From the NCBI GenBank assembly GCA_016191465.1, contig JACPOP010000014.1:62001-126000 (forward strand): DNA of 64,000 nt, given 5' to 3'. A model generated the notes under the pieces. The model ran no database searches, was not told the DNA's origin, and saw only the letters and a list, made by a program, of their open reading frames with translations. A program made the translations under genes and the position numbers. How positions within the stretch are numbered: position 1 is the stretch's first letter; every line of letters begins with the position of its first letter. The stretch is from Chloroflexota bacterium (lineage in GTDB: Bacteria; Chloroflexota; UBA6077; CF-72). Shown piece by piece: positions 17,248 to 26,302 of this stretch.

Positions 17248-18131
17248 GAATCGCCGTTACGCACACCACCCGGTTGGACTACACCGGCGATGTCGTCGAG
17301 GCGGTGGTGGATGCGCGCCTTGGCCCGCTCTCTGACGCCGACCAGCGGGTGGAGCGTTTCGAGCTGCGCCTGGACCCGGCGGGGCAGGCGCGCCGCTACC
17401 TGGATGGCTTTGCCAATGCGGCCCACCTGATCACCTGCCATCGGCCCCACAGCTTCCTCGAGATCGTCGCTCGGAGCCAGGTGCAGACGTACCTGAGCGA
17501 TCCGTTTATGCTCCCCGGCCGTCTCCCGCCGCCCCTCACGCCCGTCGAGCTTGCCGATGCGCTGGACCCTTCCCCGCTGGTGCCGCGTTTCGGTCCTGTC
17601 GACGAGATGGCGGCGCCCTTCCGCCCGGCCGACCCGGGCGACACCTTTGACGCGGTCAAGCGGCTGTCGGAAATGATCTACCATGATTTCACGTACCGCC
17701 AGCACGTGACGGACGTGGGCACCACCGTTGAGCAGATCCTGCAGGGCCGGCAGGGCGTTTGCCAGGACTTCACCCACCTGCTGATTGGCCTGTGCCGCTC
17801 GCTCGGGATACCGGCCCGCTACGTCAGCGGCTACATCGTCCAGCGCGACCAATCCCAGGCACAGGGCGGTGGTATGCAGAGCCAATCGTCCGTCCCCACC
17901 GATGGAGCGCCCAGCCGCGGCGGTGGCGCCTCGCACGCCTGGGTGGAGGCGTTTACGCCCACCCACGGCTGGCGCGGTTTTGATCCGACCAACAACCTGG
18001 TGGCCAACGAGCGCTACGTCAAGGTCGCCATCGGCCGCGACTACAGCGACGTGCCGCCCACCCGCGGCACCTACGGCGGCGGCGCCACGGAATCGCTCAC
18101 GGTCTCCGTGACGACGCGGGTTCTCGACTGA
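17244..18131 (+). CDS. Transglutaminase-like protein (third of three)
   Basis: Transglut_N-like start (MRIAVTHTTRLDYTGDVVEAVVDARL) and a catalytic core with Cys173 in GVCQDFTHLLIGLCRSLG, His231 in SHAWVEAF and Asp247 in GFDPTN. A Gln/Ser/Gly-rich insertion at about 203-229 separates Cys and His. It overlaps the alpha-E gene by 4 bases and ends the operon. It is the version most like the usual partner of alpha-E/ATP-grasp pairs. Confidence 0.88.
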   Translation: MRIAVTHTTRLDYTGDVVEAVVDARLGPLSDADQRVERFELRLDPAGQARRYLDGFANAAHLITCHRPHSFLEIVARSQVQTYLSDPFMLPGRLPPPLTPVELADALDPSPLVPRFGPVDEMAAPFRPADPGDTFDAVKRLSEMIYHDFTYRQHVTDVGTTVEQILQGRQGVCQDFTHLLIGLCRSLGIPARYVSGYIVQRDQSQAQGGGMQSQSSVPTDGAPSRGGGASHAWVEAFTPTHGWRGFDPTNNLVANERYVKVAIGRDYSDVPPTRGTYGGGATESLTVSVTTRVLD

Positions 18132-18185
18132 GGGAGCGCACCCGCGGGGACATGGCGCTCCTCGCTCCGCGGTGGCACGGCCGCG

Positions 18186-19553
18186 ATGCCATGCGATCTG
18201 GCTAACGATCGTATGGGCGCAACGGCCGTCCCGGCCGACGCAACCGGAGCAACCGGCACCCCGTCCTTCTGGGAAGCCTTTCGCTTCTGGCTGAAGCTGG
18301 GCTTTATCAACTTCGGCGGGCCCGCTGGCCAGATCGCGATCATGCACCGCGAGCTGGTCGAGCAGAGGCGCTGGGTATCAGAGCCACTGTTCCTGCGGGC
18401 GCTCAACTTCTCTATGCTGCTGCCTGGCCCAGAAGCCACGGAGCTGGCCATCTACATCGCCTGGCGGATGCATGGCATCCGCGGTGGCATTGTCGCGGGC
18501 ACCTTCTTCGTCACCCCATCCGTCTTCGTGCTGCTGCTCTTGAGCTGGCTGTCCGTTGCCTACACCGACGTTCCGCTGATCCGAGGGCTGCTGTATGGCG
18601 TGCAGCCGGTGGTTATCGCCATCGTGGCCGATGCCGTGCTGCGGGTTGCCAGGCGCACGCTGAAGCACCCGCTGCTGTCCGTCTTCGCGGTGGCGGCCTT
18701 CCTGGCGCTGTTCGTTTTGCGGTTGCCGTTCCCAATGACCATCGGTCTGGCGGCGGTGGCCGGCGTGGTGCTCCAGCGCTGGCGGCCGGCCGTGTTCCGA
18801 GGGGGCGGGCACGGCGGAGGCCACGCGGCTACCGAGGAGGCGCCGGCCACGGTCGGTGCTACCGAGCAATACCGCACCTGGAGCCATGCTGTTCGGGTGC
18901 TCAGTGTGTTCCTCGTATTGTGGCTGGTGCCGCTCGTGGGTCTGTACGCCTGGCGCGGGAGCGCCGACACGCTGACTCAGGAGATGTGGTTCTTCACCCA
19001 GGCCGCCTTCGTTACCTTCGGCGGCGCGTACGCGGTGCTCAGCTATATCGCGGACGTGGCGGTGAACAGCTACGCCTGGCTGACGCCCGCAGAGATGGTG
19101 CGTGGGCTGGGACTGGCGGAATCCACGCCGGGGCCGCTGATCATGGTCACCGAATACGTCGGCTTCCTGGCTGCCTGGAAGACCGCGCCGGCCGACCTGC
19201 CGCGGTTGCTGTACGCGACGCTGGGGGCGCTGATTACGGTCTTCGCGACCTTCCTGCCGACGTTCCTGTTCATCTTCCTGGGTGCGCCGTACATCGAGTG
19301 GCTGTCCGGCAATCAGCGTCTCCAGGCGGCGTTGACCGGGGTCACGGCCGCGGTGGTCGGAGTGATTGCGAACCTGGCGGTCTTCTTCGCGCTGCGTATT
19401 CTGTTCCCGGAAGGCGGGGGCGTCGATGCCTTCGCCGCGCTGGTTGCGCTGGGCTCGTTCCTGGTACTGCGCCGTTTCGCGCTCCAGACGTACCACCTCG
19501 TCCCGGTGGGGGCCCTGCTTGGCATGGCCTGGGTGCTGCTGGGGTTCCGCTGA
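18186..19553 (+). CDS. chrA: Chromate transporter, two-domain (CHR family)
   Basis: Inner-membrane antiporter-type protein of 455 residues with two homologous halves. The first half has GFINFGGPAGQIAIMH and the LLPGPEATELAIYIAW motif. The second has AFVTFGGAYAVLSYIAD and LGLAESTPGPLIMVTEYVGF. These are the conserved chromate-transport motifs; ChrA exports chromate, though homologues may move other oxyanions. An alternative start at 18213 would remove nine residues. It stands alone between the transglutaminase operon and convergent cobT. Confidence 0.92.
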   Translation: MPCDLANDRMGATAVPADATGATGTPSFWEAFRFWLKLGFINFGGPAGQIAIMHRELVEQRRWVSEPLFLRALNFSMLLPGPEATELAIYIAWRMHGIRGGIVAGTFFVTPSVFVLLLLSWLSVAYTDVPLIRGLLYGVQPVVIAIVADAVLRVARRTLKHPLLSVFAVAAFLALFVLRLPFPMTIGLAAVAGVVLQRWRPAVFRGGGHGGGHAATEEAPATVGATEQYRTWSHAVRVLSVFLVLWLVPLVGLYAWRGSADTLTQEMWFFTQAAFVTFGGAYAVLSYIADVAVNSYAWLTPAEMVRGLGLAESTPGPLIMVTEYVGFLAAWKTAPADLPRLLYATLGALITVFATFLPTFLFIFLGAPYIEWLSGNQRLQAALTGVTAAVVGVIANLAVFFALRILFPEGGGVDAFAALVALGSFLVLRRFALQTYHLVPVGALLGMAWVLLGFR

Positions 19554-19607
19554 GCAAGCGTCAGCGACGCGGCGGACCTATTTGCGGAGTGCCGTGAGAA
19601 CCCGTTG

Positions 19608-20714
19608 TTACGGCGGGGACGACCGACTCACAGGCCGTGCCAGAGCCGTCGCATCGGTGTCATTCGCCGTGGACACGCCGGCCTCCGCAAAGGTGGCCAT
19701 CTCGTCGAGCAAGGCGAGCGCGGCGTCGAGCACGGGCAGGGCCAGCGCGGCGCCCGTCCCCTCACCAAGGCGCAGGTCCAGCGCCAGTAGCGGCTCCAGG
19801 TCCAGGTGTGCCAGCGCCGCCTGGTGGCCAGGCTCGACCGAGCGGTGCGCGGCAACCAGGAACGGCCGCACCGCGGGGTCCATCTCCACTGCCATCATCG
19901 CCGCGGCGGTGGCGATGAAGCCATCCAGCACCACCACCGTCCGCCGCGCGGCGGCTTCGATGGCAACGCCCACCAGGGCGGCAATCTCCAGTCCCCCCAG
20001 AGCGGCCAGCGTGTCAAACGGGTTGTCGAGGTGAGCGCCGTTTACCGCAAGTGCGGCCTGGACCACGGCGATCTTGCGCTCCAGGGCTCGATCATCAATG
20101 CCCGTCCCGCGCCCCGTCACCTCTGCCGGCGGGCGCCCGGTCACCGCCGCCACCAGCGCCGAGGCGGCCGTGCTGTTCCCAATGCCCATCTCGCCCAGGC
20201 ACACCACGTCCATGCCCCGCGCCGCCTCGTCCGCGGCGATGTCCATGCCAACGCCGATAGCTCGGGCAGCCTGGTCTCGCGTCATCGCGGGGCCTACCGA
20301 GAGGTCCGCGGTCCCGTGTGCAACTTTTCTCTTCACGACGTTGACGGATGCCGGAAGCGTTGCCGCTACACCGACGTCAACCACCGTGATGCGCGCTCCA
20401 ACCTGGCGGCCGAGAACGTTGATCGCGGCCGTCCCCCGGGCAAAGGACCGCACCATCTGCTCCGTGACGGCTGTCGGGTAGGCCGACACGCCCCGGGCGG
20501 CCACACCGTGATCGCCCGCCATGATGATGATGGACTTCCGCGGCAGCCGGGGGCGAGGGCATCCGGTGATTCCGGCGACGTGGACGGCCAGGCGCTCCAG
20601 CCGTCCGAGGCTGCCGAGCGGCTTGGTGAGCACGTCCATACGGGCGCGCGCCTCCTGCATCGCGCCCTGGTCAAGGAGCGGGATCGGCGGGGTGGGGATG
20701 GGAATGACGGACAT
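19608..20714 (-). CDS. cobT: Nicotinate-nucleotide:dimethylbenzimidazole phosphoribosyltransferase
   Basis: Makes alpha-ribazole phosphate for the lower ligand of cobalamin. Family motifs: TKPLGSLGRLERLA near the N-terminus, IIIMAGDHGVAARGVSAYP, GEMGIGNSTAASAL and the catalytic-Glu segment RLGEGTGAALALP. Length 368 is normal. No other cobalamin gene is beside it, although the Ni/Co permease lies 6 kb away. It is convergent with chrA and divergent from the pseudo-receiver gene. Confidence 0.95.
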   Translation of the reverse strand: MSVIPIPTPPIPLLDQGAMQEARARMDVLTKPLGSLGRLERLAVHVAGITGCPRPRLPRKSIIIMAGDHGVAARGVSAYPTAVTEQMVRSFARGTAAINVLGRQVGARITVVDVGVAATLPASVNVVKRKVAHGTADLSVGPAMTRDQAARAIGVGMDIAADEAARGMDVVCLGEMGIGNSTAASALVAAVTGRPPAEVTGRGTGIDDRALERKIAVVQAALAVNGAHLDNPFDTLAALGGLEIAALVGVAIEAAARRTVVVLDGFIATAAAMMAVEMDPAVRPFLVAAHRSVEPGHQAALAHLDLEPLLALDLRLGEGTGAALALPVLDAALALLDEMATFAEAGVSTANDTDATALARPVSRSSPP

Positions 20715-20870
20715 GATGTGGGACCATTATGTTCCCGCGCCCTCCCGTCAGCTTCCTATCAGGCAACGCCACGCATCGAGTACCCTTCCAGCGGGTACGC
20801 TTGCGCCGACTTCCATGGACGAAATTTTGACATTCCGCGGCCGGCTCAGGAAGCAGCCCTGGGGGGATTC

Positions 20871-21788
20871 ATGCTCGGAGTGACCAGTTACCGAGATGCG
20901 CTCCGGGCGCTCGGCAGCATCCTCGACGTAGAGCACGCTCGGGTCGTGGCCCTGCGCCCATTTCCCGGTGCCAGCGGCAGCGCGTCGCCGCTCCCCGCGC
21001 ACCTCTCGGTGCTGGAAGACAAGCAGCAGGGTTTCGTGGCAGTCCGGCTCGGTGGTTTCGAGATGGAGCTCTCGGCCCGGCGGGTGGAAGAGCTCGTCCT
21101 CGAGTCGCGCGCGCTGCGCGGTGCCGCCGCGGCCGTACAGACAGGCAGTCCCGTTGCCGACATGCTCCGGTCCGTGGGCGCGGCCCTGGACGAGCTGCAC
21201 GCCGGCTGCATCGCAGTGAATTTGCGCCCCGACGGCCTGGAAGTGACCTACTCGGTGGACGCTGGGTGCGCAGACCAGCACCGCCTGGCATACGCGAGGG
21301 AAGAGCTGCCCGTGCTGTGCCAGACAACCGCCGCGCAGCGCAGGGGCGAAGCGCTGCGGCGCATCCTGATCCTGCACCAGGACCCACGGGACGCTGATCC
21401 TTTGCGGGCCTCGTTGCTCGCCGAGTTCGCCGTTGAGACGGTGCCAACGCACTTCGCGAAGGCCGTCGCCCAGGGCAACGAAGCGCCCGACCTGGCGGTG
21501 GTGTACGTCAGCGCCACCCAGGATCCCGAGCAGGTGCTCGACGCGCTCCGGACTCTCGGCGGAGGTTCTTCGCCCACAGGAGCTGCGATGCCCATCGTCG
21601 TGGTGACCGCTCCGGGAGCGGCACTTGACACGCCGAAGGCGTTCGCCGCGGGCGCCCACGATGTCCTCCACGAGCCAGTGGCGCCGGCAATCCTGCGGGC
21701 GCGCCTCCGCACCTGGATGTTGCGCGGCCTGCCGCGCCCGAATCATCAGCCAGTGGCCACCTCGACGCTCCTCGGGTCCGCGGCTTAG
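20871..21788 (+). CDS. Pseudo-receiver protein with unknown N-terminal domain
   Basis: 305 residues, starting at an ATG after GGGGGG. The C-terminal part (about 163-285) follows the receiver-domain pattern (RRILILHQDP...MPIVVVTAPG...GAHDVLHEP). The phosphoacceptor Asp position is non-acidic (LAVVYVSA, 209-215), and the Lys before the conserved Pro is Glu268, so it cannot be a normal phospho-receiver. The N-terminal 160 residues are not recognised; they contain alternating beta-like stretches (LEVTYSVDAGC, GFVAVRLGGFEMEL) and could be a sensory or binding domain. No DNA-binding domain is present. Confidence 0.65.
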   Translation: MLGVTSYRDALRALGSILDVEHARVVALRPFPGASGSASPLPAHLSVLEDKQQGFVAVRLGGFEMELSARRVEELVLESRALRGAAAAVQTGSPVADMLRSVGAALDELHAGCIAVNLRPDGLEVTYSVDAGCADQHRLAYAREELPVLCQTTAAQRRGEALRRILILHQDPRDADPLRASLLAEFAVETVPTHFAKAVAQGNEAPDLAVVYVSATQDPEQVLDALRTLGGGSSPTGAAMPIVVVTAPGAALDTPKAFAAGAHDVLHEPVAPAILRARLRTWMLRGLPRPNHQPVATSTLLGSAA

Positions 21789-21806
21789 CGCAGACCACGC
21801 CGACGC

Positions 21807-23225
21807 TCAGACCATCTCCCGCCCGAGCGCCAACGTCGATCTACCGTCCCGGAGCGCCGCGAGTGCGGCCCCGATCAGGGCAATCAGGACCACCAGGCCA
21901 TAGACCTCGCGGAAGCTGGCAAGGATGTGCCCTCCGTTAACCGCCATCCGAGCGGTGAAGAGCCCCGCGGCCATCGCGGCGCCCGTGGCGACGCCGAGGG
22001 ATCGGGAGACGCCCATGATCCCGTTCGCCAGGCCCAGCCGGTCCGGTGGCGTGGCCGACATGATGGCGCTGTCATTCGGCGCAATGAAGGTGCCGATCCC
22101 GAACCCAACCAGGAACGTCCCGGCGAGGGCTGGTACGACCCCGAGCTCGGGCTGAATGAGCATCAGCACCAGCGAGCCCAGCGCCACCACCAGCAAGCCG
22201 CCGGGCGCCAGCAGGCGGGTACCCACCCGATCTGAAAGTGGCCCCGACAGCGCGGAGCCGCCCAGCATCCCAACCGGGAACGCCGTGAGCACCAGACCTA
22301 GCGTGCCTGGGTCCAGGCGGAGCACGCCGTCCAGATAGAACGGGACCAGGAACTGGGTGGCCGAAAATGGAAGGTACCCCGCGATCTTGGCCCCGTTGCC
22401 CGCGCTGAAGGTGAGGTTTCGGAACATTGAGAGGTCCACCATGGGATGAGAGATTCGCCTCTCCACCAGCACGAATCCGGCCCCGCCAAGCAACGTTCCG
22501 GCGAGACCGGCCAGGATGAGCGGCGAGGTCCAACCTGCTTCGGACCCCTGCGTCAAGACATACATCAACCCGCCCACGGCGATGGCGAAGAGAGCGGCGC
22601 CGATGACGTCGAAGCGCTGCGAGACGCTCGGGCGCGGCGGATCGACCAGGTGCCGGGGAAGTAACGCGAGCGCGAGCGCTCCAGGGGGTAGGACGGCCAG
22701 GAACACGGCTTGCCAGCCGAATGCACCGAGCAGTTGCCCGCCAATGACCGGGCCGGCCGCGATACCCAGGCTGATCGCCATCTCCCACACCCCCACCACG
22801 GTCCCTCGCCGGGTAGCCGGGTACACGGCGATGAGGTACGCCACCGAAAGTGCGTTCAGGATCGTGGTTCCAATGCCCTGCACCGCACGAGCAGCGATCA
22901 GGAACCCCAGGCTGGGGCTGAGCGCACACAGGATCGATCCCGCCAGCGTGATGGTGATGCCGACGGCGTACAGGCGCTTCTTGCCCGTCAGGTCGCCGAG
23001 CCGGCCGAACAGAGCCAGGGTGCTGGCGGCAATCAGCGTGGGCGTCAGCGTCACCCACGCCACGGCGGAGGGAGGGACATCGAAGGTGCGTGTGAGGGTG
23101 GGCAGCGCGGTGTTCAAGGTGCTGCCAGACATCGCGATCGTCAGCGCAACAAGTGCCACGATGACCGTGGCCATCAGGAGGCTCCGACGTGGTCCTGCCG
23201 ATTCAGCGGGCGTGGAGGCCGGCAT
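21807..23225 (-). CDS. MFS transporter, DHA2 (EmrB/QacA) family
   Basis: Drug:proton antiporter family with about 14 hydrophobic segments over 472 residues. Marks: TLTPTLIAASTLALFGRLGDLTGKKRLY (motif A region) and the motif C-like GIAAGPVIGGQLLGAFGWQAVF. The start at 23225 gives a short cytoplasmic tail before the first segment; a longer frame upstream adds an implausible Cys/His-rich leader. Divergent from the DUF885 gene with a 195-base shared gap. The substrate is unknown. Confidence 0.9.
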   Translation of the reverse strand: MPASTPAESAGPRRSLLMATVIVALVALTIAMSGSTLNTALPTLTRTFDVPPSAVAWVTLTPTLIAASTLALFGRLGDLTGKKRLYAVGITITLAGSILCALSPSLGFLIAARAVQGIGTTILNALSVAYLIAVYPATRRGTVVGVWEMAISLGIAAGPVIGGQLLGAFGWQAVFLAVLPPGALALALLPRHLVDPPRPSVSQRFDVIGAALFAIAVGGLMYVLTQGSEAGWTSPLILAGLAGTLLGGAGFVLVERRISHPMVDLSMFRNLTFSAGNGAKIAGYLPFSATQFLVPFYLDGVLRLDPGTLGLVLTAFPVGMLGGSALSGPLSDRVGTRLLAPGGLLVVALGSLVLMLIQPELGVVPALAGTFLVGFGIGTFIAPNDSAIMSATPPDRLGLANGIMGVSRSLGVATGAAMAAGLFTARMAVNGGHILASFREVYGLVVLIALIGAALAALRDGRSTLALGREMV

Positions 23226-23420
23226 CGGTGGAAGTCTCACGTATTCCCGTCCGGGCGGTGTCGGACAGGCGTGCCGGCCGTGGCCCGGGGTAACGTCCAC
23301 GATTGCGCAGCACGCCGTGTTCCACATTTGGAGGCGCTCAGCACGTGCCTTCGGCGCAGCAGAACCATGCCAGACGTGCGCTCAGGTGTTGGGCCGCGGG
23401 ACGGACCTATCATCGAAGCC

Positions 23421-25115
23421 ATGACAGCCGCCGAGACGGTCCGACGCCTGGCCGACGACTTCTGGGAAACGATCCTCCGCCGTAATCCGACCATCGCCAC
23501 CTTCTACGGCGACGAGCGCTACAACGACCGCCTGCCCGACGTGAGCCCCGAAGCTCGGGCAGTGGAGGTAGTTGAGCTGGACACGCTTCTGAGCAATCTG
23601 CGGGCAGTGCCCGCGGAGGAGCTCGATGCGGACGACCGGGTGACCTGGGACATGCTGCGTCTGGCGGCACAATCCGGCCTCGAGGCAATTCGCCTCCGAC
23701 TGGACGAGATGGGTGTCGACCAGATGGACGGGCCCCAGGTGTGGCTGCCCGCGTTGCTCAACTGGCACCCGACCGATACGCCGGAGCACGTGGCGCAGCT
23801 GGTGGCCCGCTTCCGCGCCTTCCCGACCTACATGGACCAGTACCTGGCCAACCTGCGGGACGGTATCCGCGATCGCCGAACGGCGCCGCGCATTGCCGTG
23901 GAGCGGGTGGTGGCGCAGTTGGAAGCGCTGCTCGCCACGAAACCCGCCGATTCGCTGTTCGCCGCGGCGGCGCGGAGCGGCAGCCTCAAGCCGGTCCAGA
24001 AGCAAGCGCTGCTGGCCGCGATCGAGCACGCGGTCTATCCGGCCTACCGGCGCATGCTCGATCTGCTGACACCGGATTACCTGGACGAGCACGCGCGCAA
24101 GGACCCCGGCGTGTGGTCCGTGGCGGACGGCGCCGAGATCTACGCGATGCTGGTCCGCCATCACACCACCACGGATTTCACGCCCGAGCAACTGCACCAG
24201 GTTGGCCTGGACGAGCTGGAAGGCATCCACGCCGAGATGCGCGCCATCATGGCCCGTCTAGGCGACGACTCGGGCGACGTGCGCGCCTTTATGCACCAGC
24301 TCGTCGCCCGAGCGGACAACCTTCCTGCCTCGCGCGAGGAGATCGTGCACGAAGCCGAGCGTCACCTGTCGCTCGCCCAGGCCGCCCTGCCACGAGCGTT
24401 CGGACGGCTGCCGTCAACTCCGTGCATCGTCAAGCCTATCGAGGACTTCCGGGAGAAGGACAGCCCGCCCGCCTTTTACTATCAGCCTTCACAGGACGGC
24501 GGCCGGCCCGGCATTTTCTACGTCAATACCTATCAGCCAGAGACACGCCCACGGCACACGGTTCCTGCGCTGGTCTTTCACGAGGGCGTACCCGGCCACC
24601 ACCTGCAGATTGCCCTGGCCCAGGAGAAGCCAGACCTCCCGGCGTTCCGCCGCCTGGGCTCGGGCATGAGCAGCAATGCCTACGTGGAGGGTTGGGCGCT
24701 CTACACCGAGCGGCTGGCCGACGAGATGGGTCTGTACCCGGACGACCTGGCGCGGTTCGGCATGCTGGGCTATCAGGCCTGGCGCGCCTGCCGCCTGGTG
24801 GTGGATACGGGCCTGCACGCGCTCCGCTGGACACGGCAGCAGGCCGTCGATTTCTTCCTGGACAACGTCGGTCTCACCGAGCTTGAAACCCTCAACGAAG
24901 TCGACCGCTACATCATCTGGCCGGGTCAAGCGCTGTCGTACAAGACCGGCCAGCGAGAGATTGAGGCTCTGCGGCGCGAAACCCAGACTGCGCTCGGTGA
25001 GCGCTTCGACCTGAGCGATTTCCACGACGAGGTCCTCCGCCACGGCCCCGTGCCCCTCTCGACCCTGCGCCAGGCGGTGACGGACTGGCGGAGGAGGTAC
25101 GAGTTTCAAGTTTGA
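23421..25115 (+). CDS. DUF885 family metallopeptidase-like protein
   Basis: 564-residue soluble protein of the DUF885 family, distantly related to zinc dipeptidases. The zinc motif is in LVFHEGVPGHHLQIALAQE, with a downstream EGWALYTERLADEMG segment supplying the third ligand. PAFYYQPSQDGGRPGIFYVNTYQP is also family-typical. No signal peptide is evident. The last four residues (EFQV) are encoded by the first heptads of the adjacent repeat element, so the repeat reaches into the reading frame. Confidence 0.88.
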   Translation: MTAAETVRRLADDFWETILRRNPTIATFYGDERYNDRLPDVSPEARAVEVVELDTLLSNLRAVPAEELDADDRVTWDMLRLAAQSGLEAIRLRLDEMGVDQMDGPQVWLPALLNWHPTDTPEHVAQLVARFRAFPTYMDQYLANLRDGIRDRRTAPRIAVERVVAQLEALLATKPADSLFAAAARSGSLKPVQKQALLAAIEHAVYPAYRRMLDLLTPDYLDEHARKDPGVWSVADGAEIYAMLVRHHTTTDFTPEQLHQVGLDELEGIHAEMRAIMARLGDDSGDVRAFMHQLVARADNLPASREEIVHEAERHLSLAQAALPRAFGRLPSTPCIVKPIEDFREKDSPPAFYYQPSQDGGRPGIFYVNTYQPETRPRHTVPALVFHEGVPGHHLQIALAQEKPDLPAFRRLGSGMSSNAYVEGWALYTERLADEMGLYPDDLARFGMLGYQAWRACRLVVDTGLHALRWTRQQAVDFFLDNVGLTELETLNEVDRYIIWPGQALSYKTGQREIEALRRETQTALGERFDLSDFHDEVLRHGPVPLSTLRQAVTDWRRRYEFQV

Positions 25116-25360
25116 AGTTTGAAGTTCCAAGTTCCAAGTTCCAAGTTTGGAGTTGTCAGGTGTCCTCCGGAGGCCGCGGCCGAAGGATCCGTGCTCGGGC
25201 GTGGCAGACGGATCCTTCGCTGCGCTCAATGATGACACGGACACTTCGTCTCCTTGGAACTTGGAACTTGGAACTTGGAACTTGGAACTTGGAACTTGGA
25301 ACTCGGAACTTGGAACTTGGAACTCGGAACTCGGAACTCGGAACTCCGCAACTCCGCAAC
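25102..25360. repeat. Largest heptad fold-back element, with GGATCC core
   Basis: Left array: eight heptads at 25102-25157 (AGTTTCA, AGTTTGA twice, AGTTCCA three times, AGTTTGG, AGTTGTC). Right array: thirteen heptads at 25254-25344 (TTGGAAC nine times, TCGGAAC four times), then two TCCGCAAC octamers to 25360. The arrays are inverted complements. The centre has GGATCCGT (25185) and ACGGATCC (25208), and most of the core seen at 3841-3890. It lies between convergent DUF885 and M56 genes and supplies the stop region of both. Confidence 0.8.
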
Positions 25361-26302
25361 TCACAACACGTAATGGCATCCCGCCGCGAGCTCGCCGCTG
25401 ACCTGGACAAGGTGCTCGTGCAGTGGCGTCACCAGGAGCAGCGGCAGGAGCGCCAGGGCGATCGTCGTGGCGCTGCCCAGGAGTGGGATCCGTCCGATCC
25501 GCGGCCGGAAGCGGATCGGGCCGCCCAGAAGGGAATCGAGGCGGGCTTCAAGGGCCTCGTCCGCACCCGCCGAGAACGCCGGTGGCGGCGCCGGCCCCCG
25601 TTCCAGAAACACCACGAGCGCCGCGGCGAGACTCGTGGCAGAGCCCTGCGCCCTGATGACGGCGCTGTCGGCCGCGAGCTCCTTCTCTACCAGGTAGTGC
25701 CGGTACAGCGCGCTCAGTGCAGGCACGAAGAAGACCCCGGCGGCCAGGAGCTTCCCCAGCGCCACCTTCAGCGGGTCGCGCTGGCGGACGTGCTCGCGCT
25801 CGTGGAGGAGGAGCGCCGCTAACTGTTGGCGCGGGAGCGTGGCGACCAATCCGCGGCTGACTATGACGCGCGGCCGCAGGTAGCCGTAGCAGAATGCAAC
25901 GGGCGTAGGCAGATCGACCACATCAAGTCGGCCCCCGAGACCCACGCGGCGCGCCACCGCCTGGGCTGTTCGGTCGTGGCGGGTGCGGCGCGCCAGGCAG
26001 GCCTTCAGCAAGGCGTGCGTCTGTTGCTGCTGGCGCACCAGCGCGCGAACGCTGGATGCAAGGCCAGCGCCAATCGCCAGGAGAAAGGCGTAGCTCGCGA
26101 CGTGCAGGGTGAGGTCGTCGGCCACTGGTAGGAGCAGGCACAGGACGCCGGGCCACCCGCTGTCGGGGACTGCGCCGGGCGCCCCCGCCACCAGCAGGTG
26201 GTGCGTCGACCAAGTGATACCGCCAACGACCGCGGCGCCCAGCCCGCTCAGCAGGGCGAACGTCTGGTTTGGGCGGGGCTGCTGGGGGTTACGAAAAGGC
26301 AT
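25361..26302 (-). CDS. M56 family (BlaR1-like) membrane metallopeptidase
   Basis: 313-residue membrane protein with hydrophobic segments near 15-35, 48-62, 67-85 and about 180-200, plus a C-terminal one. The zinc motif is HEREH (His167, Glu168, His171) in LAALLLHEREHVRQRDPL; upstream PVAFCYGYLRPRVIVSRGL is typical of M48/M56. There is no penicillin-sensor domain, so the signal differs from BlaR1. The ATG overlaps the end of the BlaI-type gene by 14 bases. It presumably inactivates that repressor by proteolysis. Confidence 0.85.
   Translation of the reverse strand: MPFRNPQQPRPNQTFALLSGLGAAVVGGITWSTHHLLVAGAPGAVPDSGWPGVLCLLLPVADDLTLHVASYAFLLAIGAGLASSVRALVRQQQQTHALLKACLARRTRHDRTAQAVARRVGLGGRLDVVDLPTPVAFCYGYLRPRVIVSRGLVATLPRQQLAALLLHEREHVRQRDPLKVALGKLLAAGVFFVPALSALYRHYLVEKELAADSAVIRAQGSATSLAAALVVFLERGPAPPPAFSAGADEALEARLDSLLGGPIRFRPRIGRIPLLGSATTIALALLPLLLVTPLHEHLVQVSGELAAGCHYVL

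Noticed and set aside
19806-20870. An N-terminal extension of the pseudo-receiver protein running through cobT
   Set aside because: It is antisense to cobT and Arg/His-rich; the ATG at 20871 with its own ribosome site gives the plausible protein.
25102-25360. Possible CRISPR array from the regular repeats
   Set aside because: Repeats are contiguous heptamers with no spacers and no cas genes nearby; the layout is a fold-back, not repeat-spacer.
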